In this document: positions 44,721 to 54,003 of the stretch, one piece after another | Numbering within the stretch: the stretch's first letter is position 1 | Layout of the letters: each line of letters opens with the position of its first letter | Source: a virus | IMG/VR virus record: IMGVR_UViG_3300020469_000001 | Location: 41,273-105,272 of that record | Reading direction: 5' to 3' (one strand) | Length of the DNA: 64,000 nucleotides | Translations under genes and position numbers: made by a program | The notes under the pieces: model-generated | What the model was told of the DNA's origin: nothing | What the model saw: the letters and a program-made list of their open reading frames with translations, nothing else | Database searches by the model: none

Positions 44721-45560
44721 ATGATAGCTGAAGAACTTCTTAGAGAAAAAGGAATTGATTATCGTCTTTCGGGTAAAGACGCAATAATCTCATGTCTGAA
44801 CCCAGAGCATGACGACACTAATCCATCAATGAGGGTGGACAAAATTACAGGCATATTCCATTGTTTCTCTTGCGGTTACAAAGGTAATCTATTTAGTTAT
44901 TTTGGTGCACCAGCATCACCGTTAGAAGTGAAGATGCACCGCATAAAAGAAAAGGTCAATAAAGTTAAAAGCGAAACTGTCGGTATCCAACTCCCAAAGG
45001 ATCGAGTGATGTGGAAAGGTGGCGGACTCAGAAATATATCTGAGGAAACTCTCGCAATATGGGATGCATTCACATGGAGTGCTCCCCAGTTCGAGAACCG
45101 TATCATCTTTCCTATTCGTGACATTCGAGGCAAGACAGTCGCACTGATAGGTAGGAGTTTAGATGACTTCTCACAAATGAAGTATTACATCTATCCGAAT
45201 GGCGTAGAAATGCCATTCTGTCCAGCAAAAGTAAAACCTATGCAGAATAGAGTTATATTGGTGGAGGGCATATTTGATGCTCTTAACCTTTGGGATAAAG
45301 GTCTCAAAAATACAGTGTGTACATTTGGCACACAACAAGTGAATTGGGTCAAACTAAGTCTGCTGAAACTACAAGGTGTTCAAGGCTTAGACATTATGTT
45401 TGACGGGGATGAGGCGGGTATAAAAGCTGCTGAGCAAGCCAAAGGCTTGGCTGAGAAACTGGAGCTCTCAGCAAGAGTAGTAAAACTAAGGGATAATGTA
45501 GACCCTGGTAATTTAACAAAACCAGAAATAGAAAGATTAAAGGAAAAATTATATGGCTAA
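44721..45560 (+). CDS. DNA primase (DnaG-like, Zn finger + Toprim)
   Basis: 279 residues. CHC2 zinc finger CLNPEHDDTNPSM...FHCFSCGYKGN, catalytic core with PIRDIRGKTVALIGRSL, and Toprim acids in VILVEGIFDALNLW and DIMFDGDEAGIKAA. Shorter than cellular DnaG, as in other phages. Makes RNA primers at the fork. Confidence 0.9.
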   Translation: MIAEELLREKGIDYRLSGKDAIISCLNPEHDDTNPSMRVDKITGIFHCFSCGYKGNLFSYFGAPASPLEVKMHRIKEKVNKVKSETVGIQLPKDRVMWKGGGLRNISEETLAIWDAFTWSAPQFENRIIFPIRDIRGKTVALIGRSLDDFSQMKYYIYPNGVEMPFCPAKVKPMQNRVILVEGIFDALNLWDKGLKNTVCTFGTQQVNWVKLSLLKLQGVQGLDIMFDGDEAGIKAAEQAKGLAEKLELSARVVKLRDNVDPGNLTKPEIERLKEKLYG

Positions 45561-47814
45561 TGTAGCAATAATAGAAAAGACAATGTCAAGTACTAACTAT
45601 GATAAGTACTTTGACTTTGAGCATGACAGATTTGCGTTATGTTCAGATAGTTCAAAACAGAAAATTTTGAAAAGAGATGTTGATATTGAAATCGATATCG
45701 ATTCGTACGAATGGCTCATTCTTGTAGGTTCAGAGCCTTTCAAACATTTCACTAAAAAGACATCAATAACAGAGTACAATGGAAAAATAATTGATGATAG
45801 ATTTTTGGCTTTGATAAACCCTGCAATGATTAAGTTCAGACCAGAGGCAAAGAAGTCATTCGAGGAAGCCGTTGAGAGTATATCGGGATATGTAAGCGGA
45901 GAGCTTACACAGAAATCCTTAGGCGAAGATAGATGCTTTGGTATACAAGATTCAGAACAGCTTCATGCGTACCTACAAGATGCGCTAGACCATCCAAATG
46001 ATTTCGTTGCACTTGACTCCGAGACATCAGCACTATATTGCCGTGATGGCTATATGCTTGGTTTCTCTATGTCATACAAAAAAGAACATGGTGTATATGT
46101 AGATACAGAGTGTATAGATGAAAAAGCAGAACAAATGATGCAAACACTATTCAGCAAGAAACGAGTTGTATTTCACAACAGTAAGTTTGACTTGCAGTGG
46201 TTTGAGTATCATTTCAACTTTGAGTTTCCACACTTTGAAGATACTATGCTTATGCACTATATGTTTGACGAGAATCCTGGTACGCATGGTTTGAAACAAC
46301 TTGCTATTAAGCATACAGACTATGGAGATTACGAGGCAGAACTCGACAACTATATCAAAGATTATTTGAAACGCACAGGAATACTTAAAGCTAGTTTCAG
46401 TTATGATTTGATACCCTTTGAGGTAATGAAGAACTATGCTGCAATGGATGCTGTAGTTACTTTCTTATTGTTTGAAAAATTTGAGAGTGCTATATTGAAG
46501 AATGAAAAACTATATTGGGTTTACAAGAATATTCTTATAGAGGGTGTTCGATTCTTAAAAGATGTAGAATCCAATGGCGTACCTTTTGATAAGACTCGAC
46601 TAGAGTTTGGGCAAAAGAGAATGGGAGAAGATATACAAGCTGCAGTTGATGCACTTCAAGCTTTCCCAGAGGTCAAAGCATTTATAGCTGCAAAGGGTGG
46701 GTTCAATCCTAACTCTACAGTTCAATTACGAAGTCTATTGTTTGACTACATAGGCTTAGCCCCAACGGGTAAGAAAACGGGTACTGGTGCTGATAGTACT
46801 GATGCGGAAGTATTGGGTATACTAGCAGAACAACACGAAGTACCAAAACACATTCTTGAAATTCGTCAAAAGGTTAAAATTAAGAATACATATCTTGATA
46901 AAATTATACCTAACTTGGACAAGGACAGGCGACTTAGGACGAATTTCAACCTTCATGGTACAACTTCGGGCAGACTTTCATCAAGTGGTAAACTAAACAT
47001 GCAACAGCTTCCAAGAGACAATCCTACAGTAAAGGGTTGTATCAAGGCAAAGGCGGGTCATAAGATAGTTGCCATGGACTTGACAACCGCAGAAGTATAT
47101 TGTGCGGCTGTACTTGCAAATGATAAAGGTCTAATGAATGTGTTTAAGTCTGGAGGAAACTTCCATAGTACGATTGCAAAGCAAGTGTTCAGACTTCCTT
47201 GTGAAGTAGAACAAGTTGCAGAGTTATATGGAGACAAAAGACAACAAGCGAAGGCAGTTACCTTTGGTATCATGTACGGAGCTGGCCCGAAGAAAATTAG
47301 TGAGCAGGTAACTAAGGATAGTGGAAGTGTATTTAGTATGCAAGAAGCTCAATATGTTATCAAAGATTACTTTGAGGCTTTCCCTAAACTGCGAGAATGG
47401 TTGAACAACATGCAGAAGTTCATTCAAGCAAATGGTTTCATTTATTCTCATTTCGGAAGAAAGAGAAGATTACCAAATGTATTCTCGCAAGACAAGGGAA
47501 TCGCTGCTCACGAAGTAAGGTCTGGAGTAAATGCACTTGTGCAGTCTGTATCATCTGACATCAACTTGCTTGGTGCGATAGATACACAGAAGTATATTCG
47601 TAAGACTGGCATGAAAGCAAAAATATTTGCGCTAGTGCATGACTCCATACTTGCTGAAGTTCCAGAAGATGAGATAGAACTATATAGTGCTAAACTAAAA
47701 GAGTTTATTCAGAAAGATAGAGGACTGTCAATACCTGACGCCCCTGTTGGATGTGACTTTGATGTTGCTGATGATTACTCACTAGGTAAGTTTGAGAAAT
47801 TATACGGACTATGA
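45553..47814 (+). CDS. DNA polymerase, family A (with 3'-5' exonuclease)
   Basis: 753 residues. N-terminal extension (~1-150) of unknown role, 3'-5' exonuclease with FVALDSETSALY (DxE) and FHNSKFDLQW (ExoII), then the polymerase: TSGRLSSSGKLNMQQLPRD, motif A VAMDLTTAEVYCAA, motif B RQQAKAVTFGIMYGAG, motif C LVHDSILAEV. No 5' nuclease domain; that is a separate gene at 60.4 kb, as in T5. Replicative polymerase of the phage. Confidence 0.95.
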   Translation: MANVAIIEKTMSSTNYDKYFDFEHDRFALCSDSSKQKILKRDVDIEIDIDSYEWLILVGSEPFKHFTKKTSITEYNGKIIDDRFLALINPAMIKFRPEAKKSFEEAVESISGYVSGELTQKSLGEDRCFGIQDSEQLHAYLQDALDHPNDFVALDSETSALYCRDGYMLGFSMSYKKEHGVYVDTECIDEKAEQMMQTLFSKKRVVFHNSKFDLQWFEYHFNFEFPHFEDTMLMHYMFDENPGTHGLKQLAIKHTDYGDYEAELDNYIKDYLKRTGILKASFSYDLIPFEVMKNYAAMDAVVTFLLFEKFESAILKNEKLYWVYKNILIEGVRFLKDVESNGVPFDKTRLEFGQKRMGEDIQAAVDALQAFPEVKAFIAAKGGFNPNSTVQLRSLLFDYIGLAPTGKKTGTGADSTDAEVLGILAEQHEVPKHILEIRQKVKIKNTYLDKIIPNLDKDRRLRTNFNLHGTTSGRLSSSGKLNMQQLPRDNPTVKGCIKAKAGHKIVAMDLTTAEVYCAAVLANDKGLMNVFKSGGNFHSTIAKQVFRLPCEVEQVAELYGDKRQQAKAVTFGIMYGAGPKKISEQVTKDSGSVFSMQEAQYVIKDYFEAFPKLREWLNNMQKFIQANGFIYSHFGRKRRLPNVFSQDKGIAAHEVRSGVNALVQSVSSDINLLGAIDTQKYIRKTGMKAKIFALVHDSILAEVPEDEIELYSAKLKEFIQKDRGLSIPDAPVGCDFDVADDYSLGKFEKLYGL

Positions 47815-48302
47815 GTTTAGTTACAGTAATAAAGCACTATGATGAATTAACAACTGATGAACTTTATAGAGTTATTCAGTTGAGAATACAAGGTTTTATT
47901 GTAAGAAATGGAACTTGTTATCAAGATCTTGAAGCGCATTATGATAAAGAGCAGTGGTATATGATGACATATGACACAGTTCTTGGTATGCAACCGCAAG
48001 TTATGGTGGGCGTAAATGCATTGTGTACTAATAAAGTATTTACAGGGGATGATGGTACAGAGTATCGCTACCCTGCGTTTCGTAGACAATCGTGGGTTGA
48101 TGCCTACAAGGGTGGAGCATCAACCTATGACCTTACTATCGGTAAAGAGTTTTGTGAAAAACAATTCGATAGTCCTAACATGATGTGTGAAATAACATAT
48201 GAAAAAGGTAGAGATGTATTTTTAGATTTTGGTATGATAGAAGTAGGAACAAATGTAGACCCAGCAGGTAGAAGAAACTGGGTTTTTATCTATGAGGAAT
48301 AG
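47811..48302 (+). CDS. GNAT-like acetyltransferase (ElaA-type N terminus)
   Basis: 163 residues. ELTTDELYRVIQLRIQGFIVRNGTCYQDLEAHYDKEQWYMM matches the start of ElaA-like GNATs (L-Y-x-I-L-x-L-R ... C-x-Y-x-D-x-D). The acetyl-CoA loop (Q/R-x-x-G-x-G/A) is not clear, so the fold is divergent. ATGA overlap with polymerase. Confidence 0.55.
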   Translation: MSLVTVIKHYDELTTDELYRVIQLRIQGFIVRNGTCYQDLEAHYDKEQWYMMTYDTVLGMQPQVMVGVNALCTNKVFTGDDGTEYRYPAFRRQSWVDAYKGGASTYDLTIGKEFCEKQFDSPNMMCEITYEKGRDVFLDFGMIEVGTNVDPAGRRNWVFIYEE

Positions 48303-48303
48303 T

Positions 48304-48609
48304 ATGAAAAAATTTATTTTATGGGTAGTGGATTGTTGGAGATTAGTAATGGATAATAGATATAATCCATTGAAACATATTCCAGACCCTAGTTTACAAA
48401 TGTACTTCACATTAGTATTGTTTACAATGTGGTCAGTATATTTTGGAGCAGTCGCAACTTATTATATGGGTTGGTATGGATATAATACAGTAACAAGTAT
48501 AGTAGTTCATCTAGCCGTTTTGATTCCATTAGGATTTACAAATGCAATATTTTTAGATGCAGAAAGAGATGGCGCACAATGGTTGAAGGACTGGAGAAAC
48601 GACAAGTAA
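48304..48609 (+). CDS. Membrane protein, two TM helices
   Basis: 101 residues from the ATG after GAGGAATAGT. LQMYFTLVLFTMWSVYFGAVATYYMGW and VTSIVVHLAVLIPLGFTNAIFL span the membrane. Similar small membrane proteins occur in marine phages; function unknown. Confidence 0.62.
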   Translation: MKKFILWVVDCWRLVMDNRYNPLKHIPDPSLQMYFTLVLFTMWSVYFGAVATYYMGWYGYNTVTSIVVHLAVLIPLGFTNAIFLDAERDGAQWLKDWRNDK

Positions 48610-49374
48610 GTGAAAGTATTGATATTTGGTCAGTCTGGTTCAGGCAAGACTACTCTATGTAAAAACATAGTCGATATAATGGGCGATAGAGTCGTTCATA
48701 TCAATGCGGATGAAGTTCGTAAAGAAGCAGATGATTGGGACTTTTCAGAACAAGGTCGTTGGAGACAGTTTAGAAGAATGTTGAACAAGGCAAATGCTGT
48801 ATCAGAAAGTGGTAAAGTTGCCTTAGTAGATTTTATATGCCCATACAAGTCAGGTCGAGAGCAGTTTGATGCCGACCTGATTATTTTTATGTCAACAGTA
48901 GTGAATGGTAAGTATGAAGATACTAACAAGATATTTGAATGGCCGCACTGGAGTGAGTATGACTTCGATATACATGAGTGGGATGATGACGATCCTGTTG
49001 ATGTATGTTGGACTATAGGTAAAAGATTATGGCAAGATGATATGCCAACAGTACAAATGCTTGGTAGGTGGCAACCATGGCATGAGGGACACCAAGCCCT
49101 GCTAGATAGATGTCTAGAGAAAGCGCCACAAGTAGATATACAAATAAGAACAATGCCTTGGGGTGACAATAACCCCTTTAGTGTACATGAAGTACAAACA
49201 AATTTAAGAAACAAACTAGCACATCTAGCTGGTATAGTATCAATATCCATAGTGCCAAATATAGTAAATATTACATATGGCAGAAAAGTAGGGTATACTA
49301 TAGAACAAGAACATTTTGAGAAAGAAATTGAAAACATTAGCGCAACAAAAATACGAAATAATACAACCGATTAG
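48610..49374 (+). CDS. APS-kinase-like plus nucleotidylyltransferase fusion
   Basis: 254 residues, GTG start. N-terminal P-loop LIFGQSGSGKTTLCKNIV with VVHINADEVRKEADDWDFS, as in adenylylsulfate kinases; C-terminal HIGH-type domain MLGRWQPWHEGHQALLDRC ending with ISATKIRNN (the IS-x-T-x-x-R motif). It resembles two-domain phage and bacterial kinase/transferase fusions of the NadR or CysC class. May activate sulfate or make a nucleotide cofactor; the two sulfotransferase-like genes favour the former. Confidence 0.75.
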   Translation: MKVLIFGQSGSGKTTLCKNIVDIMGDRVVHINADEVRKEADDWDFSEQGRWRQFRRMLNKANAVSESGKVALVDFICPYKSGREQFDADLIIFMSTVVNGKYEDTNKIFEWPHWSEYDFDIHEWDDDDPVDVCWTIGKRLWQDDMPTVQMLGRWQPWHEGHQALLDRCLEKAPQVDIQIRTMPWGDNNPFSVHEVQTNLRNKLAHLAGIVSISIVPNIVNITYGRKVGYTIEQEHFEKEIENISATKIRNNTTD

Positions 49375-49876
49375 TTTCAGAGCTGATGTTGAATATTTAT
49401 TGGATAAAGCAAATAAACTAAAAAAGAAAGACTATACACATAAAGATGGGACAAAAGTTCCCAACTATAAGTTTGCACATTACCATGATGATGAAATAGA
49501 AGGCTTCCTAGAAACTATGCCTTTTCTCTCAAAGTGTAAATACAGAACAAGTTTTGTCTGGCTTACTAAGAATAGTGTATTGCCATGGCATACAGACAAG
49601 AATAATAAGTGTACTATAATATGGTCACTTGCAGGTGGGTGGGATAACTCAACTACATACTTTAGACATCCAAGTCAGACTGGTGGCAACAGAGGAGACC
49701 ATGATAGAAAGTGGGTATACAAAGATGCTTTAATAGATACACAGATAGAACATAAAGTAAAAGTTAGAAAAGAAGATAAAATTATGTTTAAAATATCTAT
49801 AATTGATAAGGACTTCCAATGGTTAGTCAAAGAGTGGGAAACTTGCTATAAAGGATTTAAGATAAGTCGTGATTAA
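49316..49876 (+). CDS. Aspartyl/asparaginyl beta-hydroxylase-like protein
   Basis: 186 residues (TTG start, 59-nt overlap). VLPWHTDKNNKCTIIWSLAGGW holds HxD and the strand pattern of the Asp/Asn hydroxylase cupin family; IEHKVKVRKEDKIMFKISI supplies the distal His and basic residues. Probably 2OG/Fe-dependent; substrate unknown. Confidence 0.68.
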   Translation: MRKKLKTLAQQKYEIIQPISFRADVEYLLDKANKLKKKDYTHKDGTKVPNYKFAHYHDDEIEGFLETMPFLSKCKYRTSFVWLTKNSVLPWHTDKNNKCTIIWSLAGGWDNSTTYFRHPSQTGGNRGDHDRKWVYKDALIDTQIEHKVKVRKEDKIMFKISIIDKDFQWLVKEWETCYKGFKISRD

Positions 49877-50333
49877 ATTTCCAGCATACATACTTTCAGA
49901 CGAGCCAGAAGAGATAGATGGATTAGTATTGATTGGCGACCAGATAGTAGACGATAGAAATATGACTGGTAAAACACTAGGAATGAGAAGATTACAAAGC
50001 CCTATGAAAAGTATCTATCCGCTTCGTTATCAGATTGATGATGAAATAGGAATGATGAAACATAGAGGCAAACATTTCATAGATACAAATGGAGTGTATT
50101 GGTACAATGAGAAAACAGGAACTGCCCAACTCAAATATCATAAAATAAGAAAAGTAGAAAAGAAAGATATTGCCACAGTTGTGTGGTTAAAGGATGTTCC
50201 TTTCCCTTTTGTAGAGGCACGACCTCCGCAAGAAGGTAACTCATGGGCAGGAGTTTTGTACAAGAAAGGAATACCATGGAAGATATGGGAATACTGTGAG
50301 GAGCAGAAGAAAGATACATGGCGGAAAATTTAG
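49869..50333 (+). CDS. Hypothetical protein, 154 aa
   Basis: GTG start. Contains PMKSIYPLRYQIDDEIGMMKHRGKHFIDTNGVYWYNEKTGTAQLKYHKI and a C-terminal basic/aromatic part (WKIWEYCEEQKKDTW). Resembles hypothetical proteins of T4-like and other marine phages; no function. Confidence 0.6.
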   Translation: MIKFPAYILSDEPEEIDGLVLIGDQIVDDRNMTGKTLGMRRLQSPMKSIYPLRYQIDDEIGMMKHRGKHFIDTNGVYWYNEKTGTAQLKYHKIRKVEKKDIATVVWLKDVPFPFVEARPPQEGNSWAGVLYKKGIPWKIWEYCEEQKKDTWRKI

Positions 50334-50524
50334 TTATATTCTACAAGGCAATAACTTGGAGAATAATAGCAACAACAATAACATTTTTAATCGCTTGGGC
50401 AATACTCGGCAAAATCGAGTATGCGGCAGGCATAGCCTGGCTTGATATGTTAGTCAAGCTAGTAGCATATATGGGGCATGAAAAGATATGGTTATCAATA
50501 TCGAAAAACTCAAAAGTAAGTTAG
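50318..50524 (+). CDS. DUF2061 membrane protein
   Basis: 68 residues. FYKAITWRIIATTITFLIAWAILG ... AAGIAWLDMLVKLVAYMGHEKIW matches DUF2061 (K-x-x-T-W-R-x-x-A-T-x-x-T-F ... E/D-x-x-x-K-x-x-x-Y-x-x-H-E-x-x-W). Two TM helices, function unknown, found in bacteria and phages. Confidence 0.8.
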   Translation: MAENLVIFYKAITWRIIATTITFLIAWAILGKIEYAAGIAWLDMLVKLVAYMGHEKIWLSISKNSKVS

Positions 50525-50730
50525 AAACAAATATAGTATTAATCACATTTGAAAGTTTAAAGTCTGGCAAAGTATATTCCAGAGAGTACACTTTAAATGA
50601 GAAATACATGGAAGTTCCTAATCATATAAAAAATCAAAGTGGAGATACTTTGATATGTTATGATGTAGAATTTAAAAAGTGGGAAGACTTACAACTTTAC
50701 ACTATACAACAATTTAAAGTAGTACAATGA
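50488..50730 (+). CDS. DUF2693-like small protein
   Basis: 80 residues. VLITFESLKSGKVYSREYTLNEKYM then DTLICYDVEFKKWEDLQLYTIQQFK is the DUF2693/WYL-like beta domain of phage proteins. Probably nucleic-acid interacting, unproven. Confidence 0.6.
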   Translation: MVINIEKLKSKLETNIVLITFESLKSGKVYSREYTLNEKYMEVPNHIKNQSGDTLICYDVEFKKWEDLQLYTIQQFKVVQ

Positions 50731-51233
50731 TAATGGTTATTAATAATTTCTTTACGGATGAACAGTGTGCCTTTTGGCGCTCTTACTGTTCTTTTGCTAG
50801 TAATAATGATAGTTTAGAAGTAGCATTAAAAGTACAAGAAGTGCCACAAAAAGTAGATAGAAATTATTACACCTTACTAAGTAAATATAACTTTATGGAT
50901 GAAGTAAAGTATCTTGCAGAGAAAAATTTTAAGAAAAAGTTATATTTTCAAAAAAGAAACTATGGACATATAATGCATTATCACACTCCTGGACAAGGAT
51001 TGAGGTGGCATGCAGAACCTAATATTAGTACTGTATCAGTATCTATCAACATATCAGAAGAATATGAAGGTGCTGAATTACAGTTTAGACAAGAAGATTT
51101 ACAACTGCCATATAAAAGCGCAGTATTTTACGATAGTAACTTGGCACACAGAGTCAGTCCTCTTACGAGTGGTGAAAAGATGAGTATAGTTATGTGGCTA
51201 CCAAATAAGGAACAATTATGTGTGGATTCGTAG
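50727..51233 (+). CDS. 2OG-Fe(II) oxygenase-like protein
   Basis: 168 residues. GLRWHAEPNISTVSVSINISEEYEGAELQF (H-x-E in place of HxD) and SNLAHRVSPLTSGEKMSIVMW (distal H, with K where Arg usually binds 2OG). The substitutions at two positions leave activity uncertain. Sixth oxygenase-type gene of the window. Confidence 0.7.
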   Translation: MIMVINNFFTDEQCAFWRSYCSFASNNDSLEVALKVQEVPQKVDRNYYTLLSKYNFMDEVKYLAEKNFKKKLYFQKRNYGHIMHYHTPGQGLRWHAEPNISTVSVSINISEEYEGAELQFRQEDLQLPYKSAVFYDSNLAHRVSPLTSGEKMSIVMWLPNKEQLCVDS

Positions 51234-52726
51234 TAACAACTAGAAGGCATGATATAGAATACATGACCATGAGACAGAAACATCGTGGTCCAACAGATAC
51301 AGGTTACTATAAAGATGGTAGGTTTGCTTACGGGCATGTTTTACTTGATGTAAATGGAGAGCATCAAGTACAACCTTACAAAACAAAGAAAGGAAATATT
51401 CTAGTATTCAATGGAGAAATGTATGATTCTAATGTTAGTAATGATACAGCTTTTCTAGGAAATGGGCTAGATTTATTCGGATATAGATTTATTGGAAGCA
51501 CTGACTTTCATGGCTCGTTTGTATATCACAATAAACAAACAAATAAATTAATCATAGTACGAGATCACTTTGGGGCAAAACCTTTGTGGATTTATAAGAA
51601 AGGTAATGATATTACTGTTAGTACTAGTTTGAGAAGTATATATTGGAAAGAAACTAATAAAGATGAATATAATATGTACATGCACAACCCTTTATGGTTA
51701 GGAACAAAGTCTCCATATAAAGATATAATTAAAGTTGCTCCTGGTCAAATGTGGATTTATGATTTAAAGACAAACAAAATGGAACAAAAGAATCTATGGG
51801 CAAATATGAGAATTGGGTCAAAGGAAATAGACTTGGCAGAGTTCAAAGAAAACTGTATCAATGGAATAAAAAAGGTTGCAAAGAATAAACAAAAAACAGC
51901 ATTATTCCTTAGTGGAGGATTAGATAGTACTTGTGCACTAGGTGTGCTCAAAGAAGAAGATTTGAACTTGACTGCGTACATCTGTAATTATGGTAAGGGT
52001 GGAGAGCTTTTTCACGATCATGATGGATTTAGAAATGAGGCAAGAATGGCAGTACAAACTTGTCAAGAGTGGGGAGTTCCTTATAAAGTTGTAAATCTAA
52101 ACTATGAATCTTTACATCACTATCATAGAATGTGGTTAGCACATACACACTATCCTTGGGTAGATAGAAATAGAACAGCTCCTAGATTTGCACTGTGTAA
52201 AGCGGCAAGTCGTGACGGGTGTAAAGTAGTTCTAACTGGAGATAGTGCCGATGAATTATTTACAGGATATCAACATCATGATAGATACTATGATGATGAA
52301 TATAATAAAGAAACAATAGAACAATATTCTACAAGACAACAGTGGATTCCAAGACAGATATTTAGTGAAACAGACCACAAGAATAATGCTTTATGGTATG
52401 ATTTAGTGAGTACATCAGAACAAAATATACTGACAACTGACCAAACCTGCGGTATGTGGGGATTAGAAAGCAGACCAGTATTTTTATCACAAAGTTTTGT
52501 AAGATACATGATAGGTATAGAAAGCGGAGTAAAATTCACTAAGCATCGTAAGTATCAGTTAGGGACATATAAGTATCTATTAAGAGAAGTTATGGCGGAC
52601 TATTTACCAAATCATGTCCGTAACAGAATGAACAAAACAGGGTGGTCATCCCCTTGGGATAATAACCATCCAGAGTTGACTAAGCTATGGAAGCTACAAG
52701 ATTTGGAATTTATTGCAAACTTATGA
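51218..52726 (+). CDS. asnB: Asparagine synthetase B-like amidotransferase
   Basis: 502 residues. Cys2 after the initiator Met is the N-terminal nucleophile glutaminase (MCGFVVTTRR, KHRGPTDTG, LVFNGEMYDS), and TALFLSGGLDSTCALGVL is the synthetase PP-loop, with VVLTGDSADELFTGY downstream. Uses glutamine and ATP to amidate aspartate or an analogous acid; in phages it could serve amino-acid supply or modify a glycan/peptide. Confidence 0.92.
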   Translation: MCGFVVTTRRHDIEYMTMRQKHRGPTDTGYYKDGRFAYGHVLLDVNGEHQVQPYKTKKGNILVFNGEMYDSNVSNDTAFLGNGLDLFGYRFIGSTDFHGSFVYHNKQTNKLIIVRDHFGAKPLWIYKKGNDITVSTSLRSIYWKETNKDEYNMYMHNPLWLGTKSPYKDIIKVAPGQMWIYDLKTNKMEQKNLWANMRIGSKEIDLAEFKENCINGIKKVAKNKQKTALFLSGGLDSTCALGVLKEEDLNLTAYICNYGKGGELFHDHDGFRNEARMAVQTCQEWGVPYKVVNLNYESLHHYHRMWLAHTHYPWVDRNRTAPRFALCKAASRDGCKVVLTGDSADELFTGYQHHDRYYDDEYNKETIEQYSTRQQWIPRQIFSETDHKNNALWYDLVSTSEQNILTTDQTCGMWGLESRPVFLSQSFVRYMIGIESGVKFTKHRKYQLGTYKYLLREVMADYLPNHVRNRMNKTGWSSPWDNNHPELTKLWKLQDLEFIANL

Positions 52727-54003
52727 AGGCAGTATACTCTAACAGAATCTATCTTTCTGTAGATACAAAAACAAGTTCGGATATCGAAAAGGAGCTTACA
52801 TATACAATAGCACCGCGTATTCCGACTGACCCACCTATCGTGTTCAAAACAATACGATGGATAAAAGAGGGATTGATTTCCATACCAATGGGTAGAGAGG
52901 ATTTAGTCCCATCAGATTACGAGATTATCGACAAGCGAGTAACATCGCCAGTCGAACTACCTGACTTTGCGTACACTTTACGACCTTCCCAGCAGAAGGT
53001 ACATGACGAGGTACAAGACAATGCGATAGTTAACGCATGGGTAAGTTGGGGAAAGACAATAACGGCTTTGGCTATAGCTAAGAAGTTAGGTCAGAAAACA
53101 TTAGTTGTTACCCACACAACTAACTTAAGAAATCAGTGGGAAAAAGACGTACAAAATTGTTTTGGAATACAAGCAGGGAGAATCGGGTCAGGTAGCTTTG
53201 ATACTTCGTCCCCAATCGTTGTCGGGAATATCCAAAGTTTGTACCGAAAAATGGACGACATCAAACAAGTTTTCGGAACTGTGATTTTAGACGAGATGCA
53301 CCATGTTAGTAGTCCGACTTTTACTCGGATTGTTGATGAAATGCCTTGTCGTTATAAGATAGGTTTGACAGGAACACTAGAAAGAAAGGATGGACGCCAT
53401 GTGGTTTTTAGAGATTACTTTGGTCACAATGTAATGAAACCACCAAAAGAAAATTACATGACTCCTAGGATTGATGTAATTAAGTCCGAGATACGCTTCC
53501 TTGATGGTGCGTATACGCCTTGGGCAGAAAGAATAAATCATCTTGCATTTAATGAGGAATATGTTCATAGTGTAAGTATGATTGCTGCAAAATATGCCGC
53601 ACAAGGACACAAAGTTTTAGTAGTGTCTGACAGAGTAGCTTTTCTAAAGGCATGCTCTGAATTGTGTGGCGATAAAGCAGTTTCCATAACAGGAGATATG
53701 GAGTTTGCTGAAAGAGATAAAGTAATGAATCAAATAAAGAAAGATAAAAATATTTTGTTTGGTACACAGTCTATATTCTCAGAAGGCATATCATTGAACG
53801 ATTTAAGTTGTTTAGTGTTGGGTACACCAATAAATAATGACCCTCTGCTAACACAGCTAATCGGTAGAGTAATAAGAGAGAAGGAAGGAAAACAACAACC
53901 TGTGGTTGTAGACATTCATCTCAAAGGAAAAACGGCAGCCCGTCAAGCAAATGCAAGACTGGGCTACTACATGAAACAAGATTACGAGGTAAATATACTA
54001 TGA
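52723..54003 (+). CDS. SF2 DNA helicase (T5 D10-like)
   Basis: 426 residues from the ATG overlapping the asnB stop (ATGA). Motif I VNAWVSWGKTITALAIA, motif II TVILDEMHHVS, motif III IGLTGTLERKDG, and C-terminal motifs VVSDRVAFL, GTQSIFSEGISL and QLIGRVIREK. Resembles UvsW/D10 branch-migrating helicases. The N-terminal RPSQQKVHDE is the Q-like motif. Recombination and late replication. Confidence 0.9.
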   Translation: MKAVYSNRIYLSVDTKTSSDIEKELTYTIAPRIPTDPPIVFKTIRWIKEGLISIPMGREDLVPSDYEIIDKRVTSPVELPDFAYTLRPSQQKVHDEVQDNAIVNAWVSWGKTITALAIAKKLGQKTLVVTHTTNLRNQWEKDVQNCFGIQAGRIGSGSFDTSSPIVVGNIQSLYRKMDDIKQVFGTVILDEMHHVSSPTFTRIVDEMPCRYKIGLTGTLERKDGRHVVFRDYFGHNVMKPPKENYMTPRIDVIKSEIRFLDGAYTPWAERINHLAFNEEYVHSVSMIAAKYAAQGHKVLVVSDRVAFLKACSELCGDKAVSITGDMEFAERDKVMNQIKKDKNILFGTQSIFSEGISLNDLSCLVLGTPINNDPLLTQLIGRVIREKEGKQQPVVVDIHLKGKTAARQANARLGYYMKQDYEVNIL

